DNA of 64,000 nucleotides from [Eubacterium] yurii subsp. margaretiae ATCC 43715 (GTDB lineage: Bacteria; Bacillota; Clostridia; Peptostreptococcales; Filifactoraceae). Location of the stretch: contig GL405246.1 of NCBI GenBank assembly GCA_000146855.1, positions 712,480 to 776,479 on the forward strand. Reading direction: 5' to 3'. Every line of letters starts with the position of its first letter. The first letter of the stretch is position 1. Below the pieces are notes generated by a model. That model saw only the letters and a list, made by a program, of their open reading frames with translations. It did no database searches and was not told the origin of the DNA. Positions 1 through 8,163 of the stretch are shown here, piece by piece. The translations under genes and the position numbers were made by a program.

Positions 1-1
1 A

Positions 2-736
2 GGGAATACCAAGTACTGTATTGAAAAATTTCTCGAAGAATGTGGAAACGATGTAAGGTCATATTCGATAGAAGATAAAAATGCAGTATCTGAGATAAGT
101 CTCAACGACACTATAGTAATGGCTTACCCTGTGTATTATAGTAATATTCCAAAGATTCTAAGTGACTTCATCAAAAATAATTCTACTATTTGGCAAGATA
201 AGAAGGTATTTATAATTGCGACTATGGGACTTTTCTCAGGAGATGGTGCAGGTATACTCGGCAGACTTCTAAAAAACTTTGGAGCCAAGATATTAGGTGG
301 TCTCCATCTTAAAATGCCGGATTGTATAAGTGATGTAAGCCTTCTCAAGAGGAGTTTGGACGATAATAGAGAGATAGTGAAAAAGTCAGAAGAGAAGATT
401 AAGCTTACAGCTGAAAATTTCAAAAAAGGGAAATTTTCACAAGATGGTATAGGTTTATTATATCATATAGCAGGGCTTTTCGGTCAAAGGCTGTATTGTT
501 ATAATGCTACTAAAAATTATTCAGATAAACTTAAAATAAACAGAGATACATGTATAGGATGCGGTATCTGTGCTAAGCTCTGTCCTATGAACAATATTGA
601 AATCATAGAAAATAAGGCTATTCCAAGTACTATGTGTACTAAATGCTACAGATGTGTGAATAAATGCCCTACACAATCTATTACCCTGATTGGGAAGAAG
701 GTAGTGGAGCAGGGCGGTATAGAGAAGTATCTATAG
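2..736 (+). CDS. EFR1-type flavodoxin/ferredoxin fusion protein, 5' end outside window
   Basis: The gene is open to the left edge; the first visible codons read GNTKYC, the end of a flavodoxin FMN-phosphate loop, so the true start lies upstream and an ATG at 119 is internal. About 244 residues are visible. An N-terminal flavodoxin-like part (VMAYPVYYSNIP is the typical second FMN loop) is followed by a C-terminal 2[4Fe-4S] ferredoxin with two CxxCxxCxxxCP motifs (CIGCGICAKLCP and CTKCYRCVNKCP). This layout is that of EFR1-family ferrodoxins, electron carriers common in anaerobic clostridia; the partner is unknown. The start cannot be placed because it is off the window. Confidence 0.88.
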   Translation, partial: GNTKYCIEKFLEECGNDVRSYSIEDKNAVSEISLNDTIVMAYPVYYSNIPKILSDFIKNNSTIWQDKKVFIIATMGLFSGDGAGILGRLLKNFGAKILGGLHLKMPDCISDVSLLKRSLDDNREIVKKSEEKIKLTAENFKKGKFSQDGIGLLYHIAGLFGQRLYCYNATKNYSDKLKINRDTCIGCGICAKLCPMNNIEIIENKAIPSTMCTKCYRCVNKCPTQSITLIGKKVVEQGGIEKYL

Positions 737-780
737 CTAAAATAAATTCTGAAGTGTAAAGTTAAATTCAACTTTTATGC

Positions 781-908
781 TAAAATCTAATAGAATAATG
801 GAATTATTTTGTAAAAAATTATGCACTCAAAGTTTATCAACAAAATATTTTCTAAGAGCATCACATGGATAAAATTCATAGTTTAAATAGAGTTTAGTAT
901 TAAATGAA
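781..908 (+). repeat. Dispersed intergenic repeat, family B, copy 1
   Basis: About 128 bp. It aligns end to end with the reverse complement of 40641-40768. Shared blocks are AAAATCTAATAG, a GTAAAAAATTATGCAC-type block, and CATAGTTTAAATAGAG followed by TTTAGTAT. A third copy runs off the right end of the window. Intergenic in each case. Confidence 0.7.
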
Positions 909-950
909 TCCCATAGAACAAATATGGAAACAAATTCGTTCTATGGGATT
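907..950. terminator. 13-bp inverted repeat, possible bidirectional terminator
   Basis: AATCCCATAGAAC (907-919) pairs perfectly with GTTCTATGGGATT (938-950) around an 18-nt loop. It lies between convergent genes, but no T tract follows, so a terminator role is only likely. It could also be an element end or an RNA processing site. Confidence 0.45.
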
Positions 951-1162
951 TAAGAATGAAGTATTTCGTACGCTTTAAGATGTGATAGACAGATTATGCG
1001 ATACTTTAGATTTATTAACAAAAGATATGATAAAAAGTATCACATTTCTCTCATAAATATTCTTAAGCTTACAAAATAAAACTTGATTAAATTGATTCTT
1101 ATCATATACTAAACTCAGATATAGCAGTATATAGCCTAAATATTACTACGCATAGTTTAATA

Positions 1163-4100
1163 CTAATTTTCTTTCCTTATCAATTTTGCCATTACTACTG
1201 CCGTTTCAGCTCTTGTAAGTGATGCGTCGGGATTGAATTTGCCCATCTTGTCCCCTACCACTATCTCATATTTAGCTAACATTTCTACATATTTTCTTGA
1301 ATTTTTAGGTATCTTATTGCTATCCTTAAAGTTTATCTCTTTTTTTCTTTCTTCAAGTTTAATACCTTTGTATTCCAAGTATTTGCCTATTATGACAGCC
1401 ATTTCACTACGTGTCAGAGCTTCGTTAGGATTGAATTTGCCTTTTTCAGGTTTTTGTAATATCCCTACATTTACAGCCCAATTCATATTTTTACTGTACC
1501 ACTTATTTTGAGGTATGCTTTCTACAGCTTTGTAATCTTTCACCTTATCACCGGAGATACGTGCCAACATCGAAATCAACATCGCTCTTGAGAGTTTGCC
1601 GTTCGGGTCGAATCTGTATTTGCTCACTCCTACCATTACACCTCTTTGAACGACAAATCTTATATATTCTATCGCCCAGTGATTACTTTTCAAATCAACG
1701 AAATTCAAATTAGGTGCAGATTTTACAACTTCTTCTTCGTTTACAGTCACAGTATCGGCTTTTTTAGTTGTTTGTGTATTCTTATTTGAAGGGATTATCG
1801 CAGGTGTAGTATTTGTTTTTGGTGATGAAGATGAGCCTCCACCGCCGCCTCCTCCACCGGATGATGAACCTCCACCGGATTGACCGCCATTACTGTTTGC
1901 ACTGTAGTTAGCAGTTACTGTAACCGCCTTTGTCGGCATTATAAAGCTTGTTTCTTTAGCTGAGGCATTGGCAAAGACTACTCCGTCAGAGCCTTTCCAG
2001 ATAGTAAATGTATAACCTGACTTATCATTTGCCTTGATGGTAACAGTCTGACCTTCGCTGTACTTGCCGCTTCCTGTTCCGTCCACTACATTTACTTCAT
2101 AAAGCGCCACTACAATTTTCAGTATGCCTTTTTTGTACTTGATTTCGTAGTTTTTTGCTACATCTGCAGCGGCAGTATTTATAAGCGTTCCTCCGCTTAT
2201 TGTAATATCATATTCTCCGGTATGATTTGTATTTGTTGCATTTGATGTGATAACAGGATTTGCAAAAGTATCTCCATCTGCAAGATTTTTATCCACTTCT
2301 GCCTTGTTGTAAGTAAACTCCGGCATAGCTTTGCCTTTTACTACAGTCTTGTCATCTGCTTTTACTGTCAGCTTTTTCTTTGCAACGATGATACTTGTAC
2401 TTCTGCTTGCTTCATTATAATTATCATCTGCTGCTTTTTTAACTGTTACAGTAGTGCTTCCTGCTCCTATAATTTTTGCTTTATTTCCGGTTATTTCAAG
2501 TACGCCGTTTCCTCTCGGTACACTGTAAGTTACTGCTCCTGTACCACTGCCGCCTGTAATAGATAGGGTAAATTCTCCATCTCCGTAAGTTTTATCTGAA
2601 ATAGCTGTAAATAAGATATCACTCTGGCTTTGTTTCCTTGTGTCTATCTTTTCAACAGCACTTTCTATAGCATTATAATTAGTATCTCCTACATAGTTGG
2701 CTTTAATTTCATACTCTTTTTCCTCCGGATTATCCCATCTATAAGTAGCTTTTCCATCTACTAATGAAACTGTACCAAGCTCTGTAAAACTGCCTCCGTT
2801 TTTATAAGAAAATTTTACATTTCCGGTAGGCTTAACAGTGCCGCTTGGCCCTGCAATTTCTACAATTAGTGTAACAGATTTGCTTCCTGAATTGCTGGAT
2901 GCATTTGCTGTAAGATTTATAGTCGGATTTGCCTTTGCAACTGTAACCAAAACATTCTTTTTCTTGTTTTCTTCTGTAATTGCTTCATAGTTTTTCAGCG
3001 TTTTTTCACTTGGAGTGAACACTACTTCATAGCCTGTACTATTATTTACCGTAGGAATCACATTTCCGTCTTTCCAAGCGAAACTTCCATACCCTGTACT
3101 TCCGCCTGTAAGCACACTTTGCGATAATTTTTGTCCGTATGTCAAATTACTTGCTGTAGGGAAGTTAATAACAGGTGCATCGCCTTTTGCTATCGTTATT
3201 TTAAGTTCTGCGCTTGTTTTATTGTAGTTTTTATCTCCTGCTTTAACAGCTGTAACCGTTACCTCTCCCACTCCTATGATTTTTGCTGTAGTGCCATCTA
3301 CAGAAAGAACACCGTTATTTACAGGAACGCTGTAAGTTGTGGCTCCGGTGCCGCTGCCACCTGTTGTTGCAAGCACAAACTCATCATTACCATATTTTTT
3401 GCCTGTAACATCATTAATACTAAGTGGAGTCTGATTGGCTTTAGCTATGTTTACAGTCACCTCACCCTTTGACACACTGTAATCGTAGTCAGGATTTACT
3501 CCTGTGACTTTATAATACACTTTGTAAGTCCCTGCATCTGTTGCTTTTGGTATAGCAGTGCTGTATGCTCCTGCTTCTTCCAAGCTATACTGTAATTCTC
3601 CTATAGCAGTTTCTACTGTGCCTCTTTCAATCAATTCCTGATTTTCTCCTGTATAGGAAAGACCCGTTTTTGCTTTTGGTGCAGTGAATTGAGCAGCATG
3701 TTTAACTTTAATTATTGCCACTTTGCCGACAAAATTGCTGTCGCTAGCTGCCATTCTGACCTCATATTCTCCCGGTGCAAGATTTAAGGTTTCACCTGCT
3801 GTACACGGTTTCCAGTTATTTTCAGAAGAAGGCTTGTATTCCATTCCTGCTGTTGTACCGGTGATTTTTCCGTCATTTTTGCCAAAAGAGGTTTCACTTA
3901 CACCTTTAAGTCCTACCGGTGCCTCAGGGTGATTAGGAATATCTAATTTTTGTATTATACCATCTAAATGACTGTCATCTTCTTTTGCCATTATAGATAA
4001 ATTTTTTCCAATCCAAGCGGTATTTATGTCTACTTTTCCATCAGCCGGCTTATCTATAGTTTCTACATTGCCACCATTTGGAGTAATTTCATAAGAAGTA

Positions 4101-6412
4101 TCCTTATTAAATCCTGTAAGCTTTTCAGCTCTATAATCTATAACCACATTAGGGGCAGGATAAGGTACCAGAAGTTTTCCGTTTTCAACAATTTTGACAT
4201 CACCGTTAATTGTACCGAAATTCCTTACCTTTCCTTTTATAGTAAGAGTCTTACCTGAAGAAATGGTTAAGGTGATACCTGCCGGTATAGTCAGAGTTTG
4301 ACCGGCTTTTATCTCAAAGTCCTCGGTTAATTCTTGGTTGCCGTAGACATTGCCGTTATTTTTTTCAAATATGATGCCTTGCCAAGAACCTTGACCGTCT
4401 TTATCGGCAAAGCTCTTGGTTCTGATAATGGCTTTACCGTCAGTTCCTGTATCGAAACTTCCGTTTGCACCATTCTGACCGCCACTTTCTTTGCTTATTC
4501 CGCCGCCGATGCCGTGACTAAATTTAGAATTTGCAAATACCGTACCGCCGCTAATCGTTACATTGCCTCCCGCTCCGGCATCTTTAATTCTACTATCGGC
4601 TCCGCCGCCGCCGATACCGGCTCCGTCGCCTGCTGTGGATGCTATTACCGTACCACCACTAATGGTTATATTGCCTCCATCGCTGCTGCAACCGCCTCCT
4701 ATGCCTGCTCCATTGCCGCTTCCATAGCTGTAAACTAATGCATTTATCGTACCGCCACTAATCGTTATATTGCCTCCGGCACCTTTGTCACCACCGCCGA
4801 TGCCGGCTCCATTTATAGAACTTGCCGTTACCGTGCCACCGCTAATCTCTGTCGTTTCTCCTGCTTCATTCAAGCCGCCGCCGATACCAGCTCCGCCTCC
4901 AGAGCTTGCCGTTACCGTGCCACCGCTAATCGTTATATTGGCTCCTTTTCCATCCGCACCACCACCGATGCCGGCTCCGGTCATAGATTTTGCCGTTACC
5001 GTGCCGCCATTAATCGTTACCGTGCCTCCGGTAGTATCACCGTGAGCAAGACCGTCACTGAAATCGGTGCCGCCACCTATACCGGCTCCGGATTCAGATT
5101 TCGCCGTTACCGTGCCACCAGTAATCGTTATATTGCCCCCTTCTACAAATGCACCGATAGTGATGCCGGCTCCGCCGCCGATGCCTGCTCCAAATCTAGA
5201 TTTTGCCGTTACCGTGCCGCCGCTAATAGTTATATTGCCTCCTGCTCCATCCTGCCCGCCGCCGATGCCTGCTCCGTTGTAAATAGACGTCGCATCTACT
5301 ATTCCGCCGGTAATGGTAATTTTACCGCAAGGCTTACCATAGGTGCCGCCTATACCGGACATACTAACTCCATTAGCGTCTATTTTACCGGTATTTTGTG
5401 TAACCTCGTCTGTCTGCCCATATATGGTTAAGGCGTTCTCTGCTGACACATCGATTCCTTGTGTCGCTTTCAGTTTCGCTCCGTCTGCCAAAATCAAATG
5501 GACATCGCTGGTTACCATAATTCTGGTATTTATTGTAACCTTGTCATTAACCACATACCACTTCTTGGCGCCTTCTTCGCCCCAAGTTTTCATATCATCT
5601 GTGACAACTTCTGCGGGCACTGTTTTTATTTCTCTTTCGTCCCTGTCATAATACTGCACATTAGACTGTCTATAAAAAAGGGCTGTTTTGACAGTTTCCT
5701 TATCCCTAATGCTTACACGAATCTTAGGAAGTTCTGCATCATCCGTTATCCTGTACTGCTCCGGTATAGCAGGCTCAAATACAAAGCTGTCCCCTGCATT
5801 TTCGGATGAAAAGGATGGTTTGCTACTGTTTTCCTCGTCTATCTCCCATCTTACATCTTGGAGTATGATGTTCTTTAATTCTGTTTCTTTCACTCTTTCT
5901 GCTTCATCGCTATTTTTTGCCGGTTCTTCTGTATTGTCTTTTGACGTTTCTGCTATCTCTTCTACTGATGTATTATCTTTGGCTAATTCTGCCGTTTCAT
6001 TTTCATTTACTTTTGCAGATATTTCAGTTTCTTCCTGCATCATCTTCCTTAAGTTATCCTCATCTGGCTCTTTTTTTGGAATAGCTTCATCATTGCTCTT
6101 ATTGTTTTTATCTACAATGTTCTTATTTGCAAGAACAGTCTCCTCTACTGAGACCTCTAATGTATTTGGAAATATTACTGCCGACAAGTCCTCACCTTGC
6201 AGGATTTCCTGCTTCTGTATATCATTAGGAAGTGAAGAAAATGCGACAATATTCTTTTTACTATCTTCTCTCGTATTTTCCGATATAGCAAGGGTATACA
6301 TGTTAGAATATGTCAAAGTCAATACTATGCACAGGCAGAAAGAAAGCAGACGTTTTGGTAGATTTGTCCTATTTATACATATTCTTCGTCTTCTTTTATT
6401 TTCCATATTCAT
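1163..6412 (-). CDS. Giant SLH-domain surface protein with glycine-rich beta-helix repeats, Ig-like/MBG domains and InlB-type repeat
   Basis: 1749 residues. The start at 6412 (MNMENKRRRR) is preferred over an in-frame ATG at 6445 because AAAGGAGGAG lies about 8-10 nt upstream of it. A basic n-region and hydrophobic stretch (LLSFCLCIVLTLTY) form a signal peptide. Next comes an acidic Glu/Asn/Lys-rich linker (to about residue 190). Then comes a right-handed-helix-like region of nine units of the type NITISGGTVTAKS-GAGIGGG (around residues 360-650). MBG/Ig-like repeats follow (two long paralogous units containing TTGGSGTGATTYSVP or ITGGSGTGAVTYSVP), then an InlB-like repeat and a Gly/Ser linker. 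Three SLH domains occupy the last ~180 residues (SRAM, TRSE, TRAE signatures). Known: SLH domains bind pyruvylated wall polymer. Inference: a cell-wall-anchored adhesin or coat protein. It is likely co-regulated with the adjacent two-component system. Confidence 0.9.
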   Translation of the reverse strand: MNMENKRRRRICINRTNLPKRLLSFCLCIVLTLTYSNMYTLAISENTREDSKKNIVAFSSLPNDIQKQEILQGEDLSAVIFPNTLEVSVEETVLANKNIVDKNNKSNDEAIPKKEPDEDNLRKMMQEETEISAKVNENETAELAKDNTSVEEIAETSKDNTEEPAKNSDEAERVKETELKNIILQDVRWEIDEENSSKPSFSSENAGDSFVFEPAIPEQYRITDDAELPKIRVSIRDKETVKTALFYRQSNVQYYDRDEREIKTVPAEVVTDDMKTWGEEGAKKWYVVNDKVTINTRIMVTSDVHLILADGAKLKATQGIDVSAENALTIYGQTDEVTQNTGKIDANGVSMSGIGGTYGKPCGKITITGGIVDATSIYNGAGIGGGQDGAGGNITISGGTVTAKSRFGAGIGGGAGITIGAFVEGGNITITGGTVTAKSESGAGIGGGTDFSDGLAHGDTTGGTVTINGGTVTAKSMTGAGIGGGADGKGANITISGGTVTASSGGGAGIGGGLNEAGETTEISGGTVTASSINGAGIGGGDKGAGGNITISGGTINALVYSYGSGNGAGIGGGCSSDGGNITISGGTVIASTAGDGAGIGGGGADSRIKDAGAGGNVTISGGTVFANSKFSHGIGGGISKESGGQNGANGSFDTGTDGKAIIRTKSFADKDGQGSWQGIIFEKNNGNVYGNQELTEDFEIKAGQTLTIPAGITLTISSGKTLTIKGKVRNFGTINGDVKIVENGKLLVPYPAPNVVIDYRAEKLTGFNKDTSYEITPNGGNVETIDKPADGKVDINTAWIGKNLSIMAKEDDSHLDGIIQKLDIPNHPEAPVGLKGVSETSFGKNDGKITGTTAGMEYKPSSENNWKPCTAGETLNLAPGEYEVRMAASDSNFVGKVAIIKVKHAAQFTAPKAKTGLSYTGENQELIERGTVETAIGELQYSLEEAGAYSTAIPKATDAGTYKVYYKVTGVNPDYDYSVSKGEVTVNIAKANQTPLSINDVTGKKYGNDEFVLATTGGSGTGATTYSVPVNNGVLSVDGTTAKIIGVGEVTVTAVKAGDKNYNKTSAELKITIAKGDAPVINFPTASNLTYGQKLSQSVLTGGSTGYGSFAWKDGNVIPTVNNSTGYEVVFTPSEKTLKNYEAITEENKKKNVLVTVAKANPTINLTANASSNSGSKSVTLIVEIAGPSGTVKPTGNVKFSYKNGGSFTELGTVSLVDGKATYRWDNPEEKEYEIKANYVGDTNYNAIESAVEKIDTRKQSQSDILFTAISDKTYGDGEFTLSITGGSGTGAVTYSVPRGNGVLEITGNKAKIIGAGSTTVTVKKAADDNYNEASRSTSIIVAKKKLTVKADDKTVVKGKAMPEFTYNKAEVDKNLADGDTFANPVITSNATNTNHTGEYDITISGGTLINTAAADVAKNYEIKYKKGILKIVVALYEVNVVDGTGSGKYSEGQTVTIKANDKSGYTFTIWKGSDGVVFANASAKETSFIMPTKAVTVTANYSANSNGGQSGGGSSSGGGGGGGGSSSSPKTNTTPAIIPSNKNTQTTKKADTVTVNEEEVVKSAPNLNFVDLKSNHWAIEYIRFVVQRGVMVGVSKYRFDPNGKLSRAMLISMLARISGDKVKDYKAVESIPQNKWYSKNMNWAVNVGILQKPEKGKFNPNEALTRSEMAVIIGKYLEYKGIKLEERKKEINFKDSNKIPKNSRKYVEMLAKYEIVVGDKMGKFNPDASLTRAETAVVMAKLIRKEN
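4470..5330 (-). repeat. Tandem repeat block encoding nine GAGIGGG units
   Basis: Inside the surface-protein gene, about 85-110-bp units encode variants of ITISGGTVTAKS plus GAGIGGG and a short variable loop. The stretch is visibly richer in G and C than the rest of the window. The high identity between units would allow copy-number change by recombination (inference). Confidence 0.8.
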
Positions 6413-6475
6413 GTAATTTTCTCCTCCTTTCAAAATATATTGCAACCAATATCGTTGCCTTTATTTCGTTGCATG

Positions 6476-6521
6476 CAAAAACGCCACATCCAAAATCTGA
6501 CGATTCAGCAAATGCAGCGTT
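6476..6521 (-). terminator. Rho-independent terminator of the 35-codon gene / attenuator of the surface-protein gene
   Basis: Read leftward, AACGCTGCAT pairs with ATGTGGCGTT (two G-T pairs), with an inner CTGA-ATCG-TCAG hairpin, followed by a TTTTT run. The left arm overlaps the stop codon of the small gene at 6521-6523, and the hairpin ends about 65 nt before the surface-protein start. It can end a short transcript or control read-through. Confidence 0.7.
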
Positions 6522-6628
6522 TATCCTGATTCATATGGAATTGTAAGGTAAAAATAGGCACAATTATCCCTGTGCTTTGTTGTAAAAATTCTATTATTTT
6601 TACCTACTCTTGTTCTATCTATTTCCAT
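6521..6628 (-). CDS. Small protein of 35 residues, unknown, between two-component system and surface-protein gene
   Basis: ATG at 6628 follows AAGGAAGGAGG with 8-nt spacing, one of the strongest ribosome binding sites in the window. The product begins MEIDRTRVGK and ends NCAYFYLTIPYESG. It is rich in basic residues in the first 20 positions, has a single Cys at 23 followed by an aromatic run, and has no membrane segment. It has its own promoter (6681-6710) and a terminator overlapping the stop, so it looks like a complete gene. The Cys-aromatic-Pro-Glu tail faintly recalls cyclic autoinducer precursors, but there is no amphipathic leader and no AgrB gene nearby. I do not recognise a family. 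Alternative: a leader peptide controlling the downstream gene. Confidence 0.6.
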   Translation of the reverse strand: MEIDRTRVGKNNRIFTTKHRDNCAYFYLTIPYESG

Positions 6629-6680
6629 GAATGCCGCCTCCTTCCTTTTATGTATAATTATTTAAACCATAAAATCAAAA

Positions 6681-6710
6681 ATTATACAAGAAAAGTGGCA
6701 CGAGTTGCAA
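6681..6710 (-). promoter_or_regulatory. Promoter of the 35-codon gene
   Basis: Read leftward: TTGCAA (6705-6710), 18-nt spacer, TATAAT (6681-6686). The -10 is consensus and the -35 is weak, as expected for an activator-dependent promoter. It lies about 50 nt upstream of the ATG at 6628. Confidence 0.6.
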
Positions 6711-6725
6711 TCAAAACGGCACGAG
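6697..6725. promoter_or_regulatory. Candidate LytTR regulator binding site (21-bp-period direct repeat)
   Basis: GGCACGAG occurs exactly twice (6697-6704 and 6718-6725), 21 bp start to start, flanking the -35 hexamer. Pairs of ~9-bp direct repeats one two-turn step apart are the known site type for AgrA/ComE-class LytTR regulators, and such a regulator is encoded 1.5 kb upstream. The assignment is inference from spacing and context. Confidence 0.55.
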
Positions 6726-6840
6726 ATGATAAATTGTATAAAAAACTTATCCATTGCCCCGCTTTTTCAAGCCGAGTTTATTTTTAATAGATTGAAACGG
6801 CTTTGTTATGCCAAGTGTTACACGGCAGTTTAAAGCAGAA

Positions 6841-8163
6841 TTAGTCTTCGTTTAGCGGAATGGCAATATTGATATAAAATTCCAGTTCATAATGAGAAAA
6901 CTCTGCTTTACCCTTGTATTTCTCCACTGTGGTTCTGATAGAGGCAATCCCAAGACCTCTGCCGCTTCCTTTGGTGGAATGATATTCTCCGTTTTTCATC
7001 TTGATATTCCCGTCAAAGGCGTTGGTTTCCACAATATAAAGCCAACAGTCCCCACGAGTTGTCATCGTAAGTTCGATAAAGCGATCTTTACTGTCTGCAT
7101 TTTTTGCGGCATCGATTGCGTTTTCTAAAAGGTTTCCAATCATGGTACACAACTCCACATCGGAAAGTATCTGCTGCTTCTCAATATCAATACTGAAACT
7201 GACATCAATACTCTCGTTTTTTGCCTGTGCTGCATAAAAATTCAAAATGGCATTTAAAGCATCATTCTTGGTATAGATAAGCGTTTCTCTGGTCGGAAGC
7301 TCCCTCATATAGTCTGCAAGGTAGGCATTGACGGCATCTGCATTGCCAGATTCTGCCATATTTTTTAAGGTTATCAGTATTTGTCTGAAATCATGTCTTG
7401 CCCTTGCAGAATCATTGATATATTTCATCTGGGCATCATATTGCTTTTCCTGCATTTTTAGTATTTTTCTCTCCTGCTCGGACTTCGCCGCATCCAACAA
7501 TATGCTTACAATGAAATAAAATACTACATTCATTATCATCCATATGAAAAAAACAATCAAGAGGATAATAAGTACCACAGTCCCGACTCTATTTACATAA
7601 AACGTCTCGTATTTTAACGGACGCATAAAAAGATTAATCATTAAGATAGAGCCTGAAAAAGGTAGAGTCATAAGATAGACCTTTGCAATATGCAGTCGTT
7701 CCACCAGTTTACTCCCATATTTCCCAAAGAAAAATCCTATAGGAATTGCCAATATCATACTTGCTGCTAAAAGAAAAAGTGTATAATCCAAACTTGAAGA
7801 ATTGATACCTAGACTTGGATGTCTTGCAGCATCAAAGCAGGCGGCAAAATTTGCCAATATGGACATCACCGCCATCACATCCACAAATATTGCAACTGCC
7901 TCGCTTATAGGTGCCTTTATACTGTGTGCATAAAAAGTAAAGCATCCTATCAGTACAGGAAACAGGATGATATTGGCATCAAAAGGAAAATATATTTCCG
8001 TGAGAGAGCCGATAGTTGAAAGGACAAGGAATGCAGGAACTGCCATTACCAGTAACAAGCGAAGCGGGTATCTAATCTGATTTCTCATCGGAAGATAACA
8101 GAGGATAGCGGAGGGAATAAGAACAAAATATTCCAATAAGGTTGAGGCGAGCTGTTTATTCAT
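6841..8163 (-). CDS. GHKL sensor histidine kinase, AgrC/VirS-like
   Basis: 440 residues. The N-terminal ~225 residues form about six hydrophobic membrane segments. A short coiled linker (KSEQERKILKMQEKQ) leads to the phospho-acceptor box (ARHDFRQILITL, His near residue 256). The GHKL ATPase follows (N-box NLLENAIDAAKN near 346, G-box GSGRGLGIASI near 403). Known: polytopic HPK10-type kinases paired with LytTR regulators usually sense secreted peptides. The start codon overlaps the regulator stop as ATGA (8160-8163), so the pair is translationally coupled. The ligand is unknown; the neighbouring 35-codon gene is a candidate only by position. Confidence 0.92.
   Translation of the reverse strand: MNKQLASTLLEYFVLIPSAILCYLPMRNQIRYPLRLLLVMAVPAFLVLSTIGSLTEIYFPFDANIILFPVLIGCFTFYAHSIKAPISEAVAIFVDVMAVMSILANFAACFDAARHPSLGINSSSLDYTLFLLAASMILAIPIGFFFGKYGSKLVERLHIAKVYLMTLPFSGSILMINLFMRPLKYETFYVNRVGTVVLIILLIVFFIWMIMNVVFYFIVSILLDAAKSEQERKILKMQEKQYDAQMKYINDSARARHDFRQILITLKNMAESGNADAVNAYLADYMRELPTRETLIYTKNDALNAILNFYAAQAKNESIDVSFSIDIEKQQILSDVELCTMIGNLLENAIDAAKNADSKDRFIELTMTTRGDCWLYIVETNAFDGNIKMKNGEYHSTKGSGRGLGIASIRTTVEKYKGKAEFSHYELEFYINIAIPLNED

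Larger units (their letters stand above)
737..1162. other. Intergenic region without a gene, contains family B repeat and a hairpin
   Basis: Between the ferredoxin gene and the stop of the convergent surface-protein gene. It holds a copy of dispersed repeat B (781-908), a perfect 13-bp inverted repeat (907-950), and further AT-rich sequence including GATACTTT...AAAGTATC around 997-1048. No ORF with a ribosome binding site was seen. Confidence 0.6.

Noticed and set aside
4470..5330. CRISPR-like regularly spaced repeats
   Set aside because: The periodicity is that of in-frame protein repeats (about 85-110 bp, variable spacers coding for the same motif), with no cas genes and no short identical direct repeats.
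4334..5431. Several open frames on the + strand opposite the glycine-rich repeats
   Set aside because: They mirror the repeats of the surface-protein gene, have Pro/Ala- or Tyr/Cys-rich nonsense compositions and no ribosome binding sites.
6413..6480. Second promoter right before the surface-protein start
   Set aside because: GCAACGA direct repeats and TATATT-like sequences are present, but no -35/-10 pair with acceptable spacing could be defined.
6521..6628. Classical AgrD precursor
   Set aside because: Although one Cys is followed by aromatics and Pro-Glu, there is no N-terminal amphipathic leader, no acidic AgrD tail and no agrB nearby; reported only as an unknown small gene.
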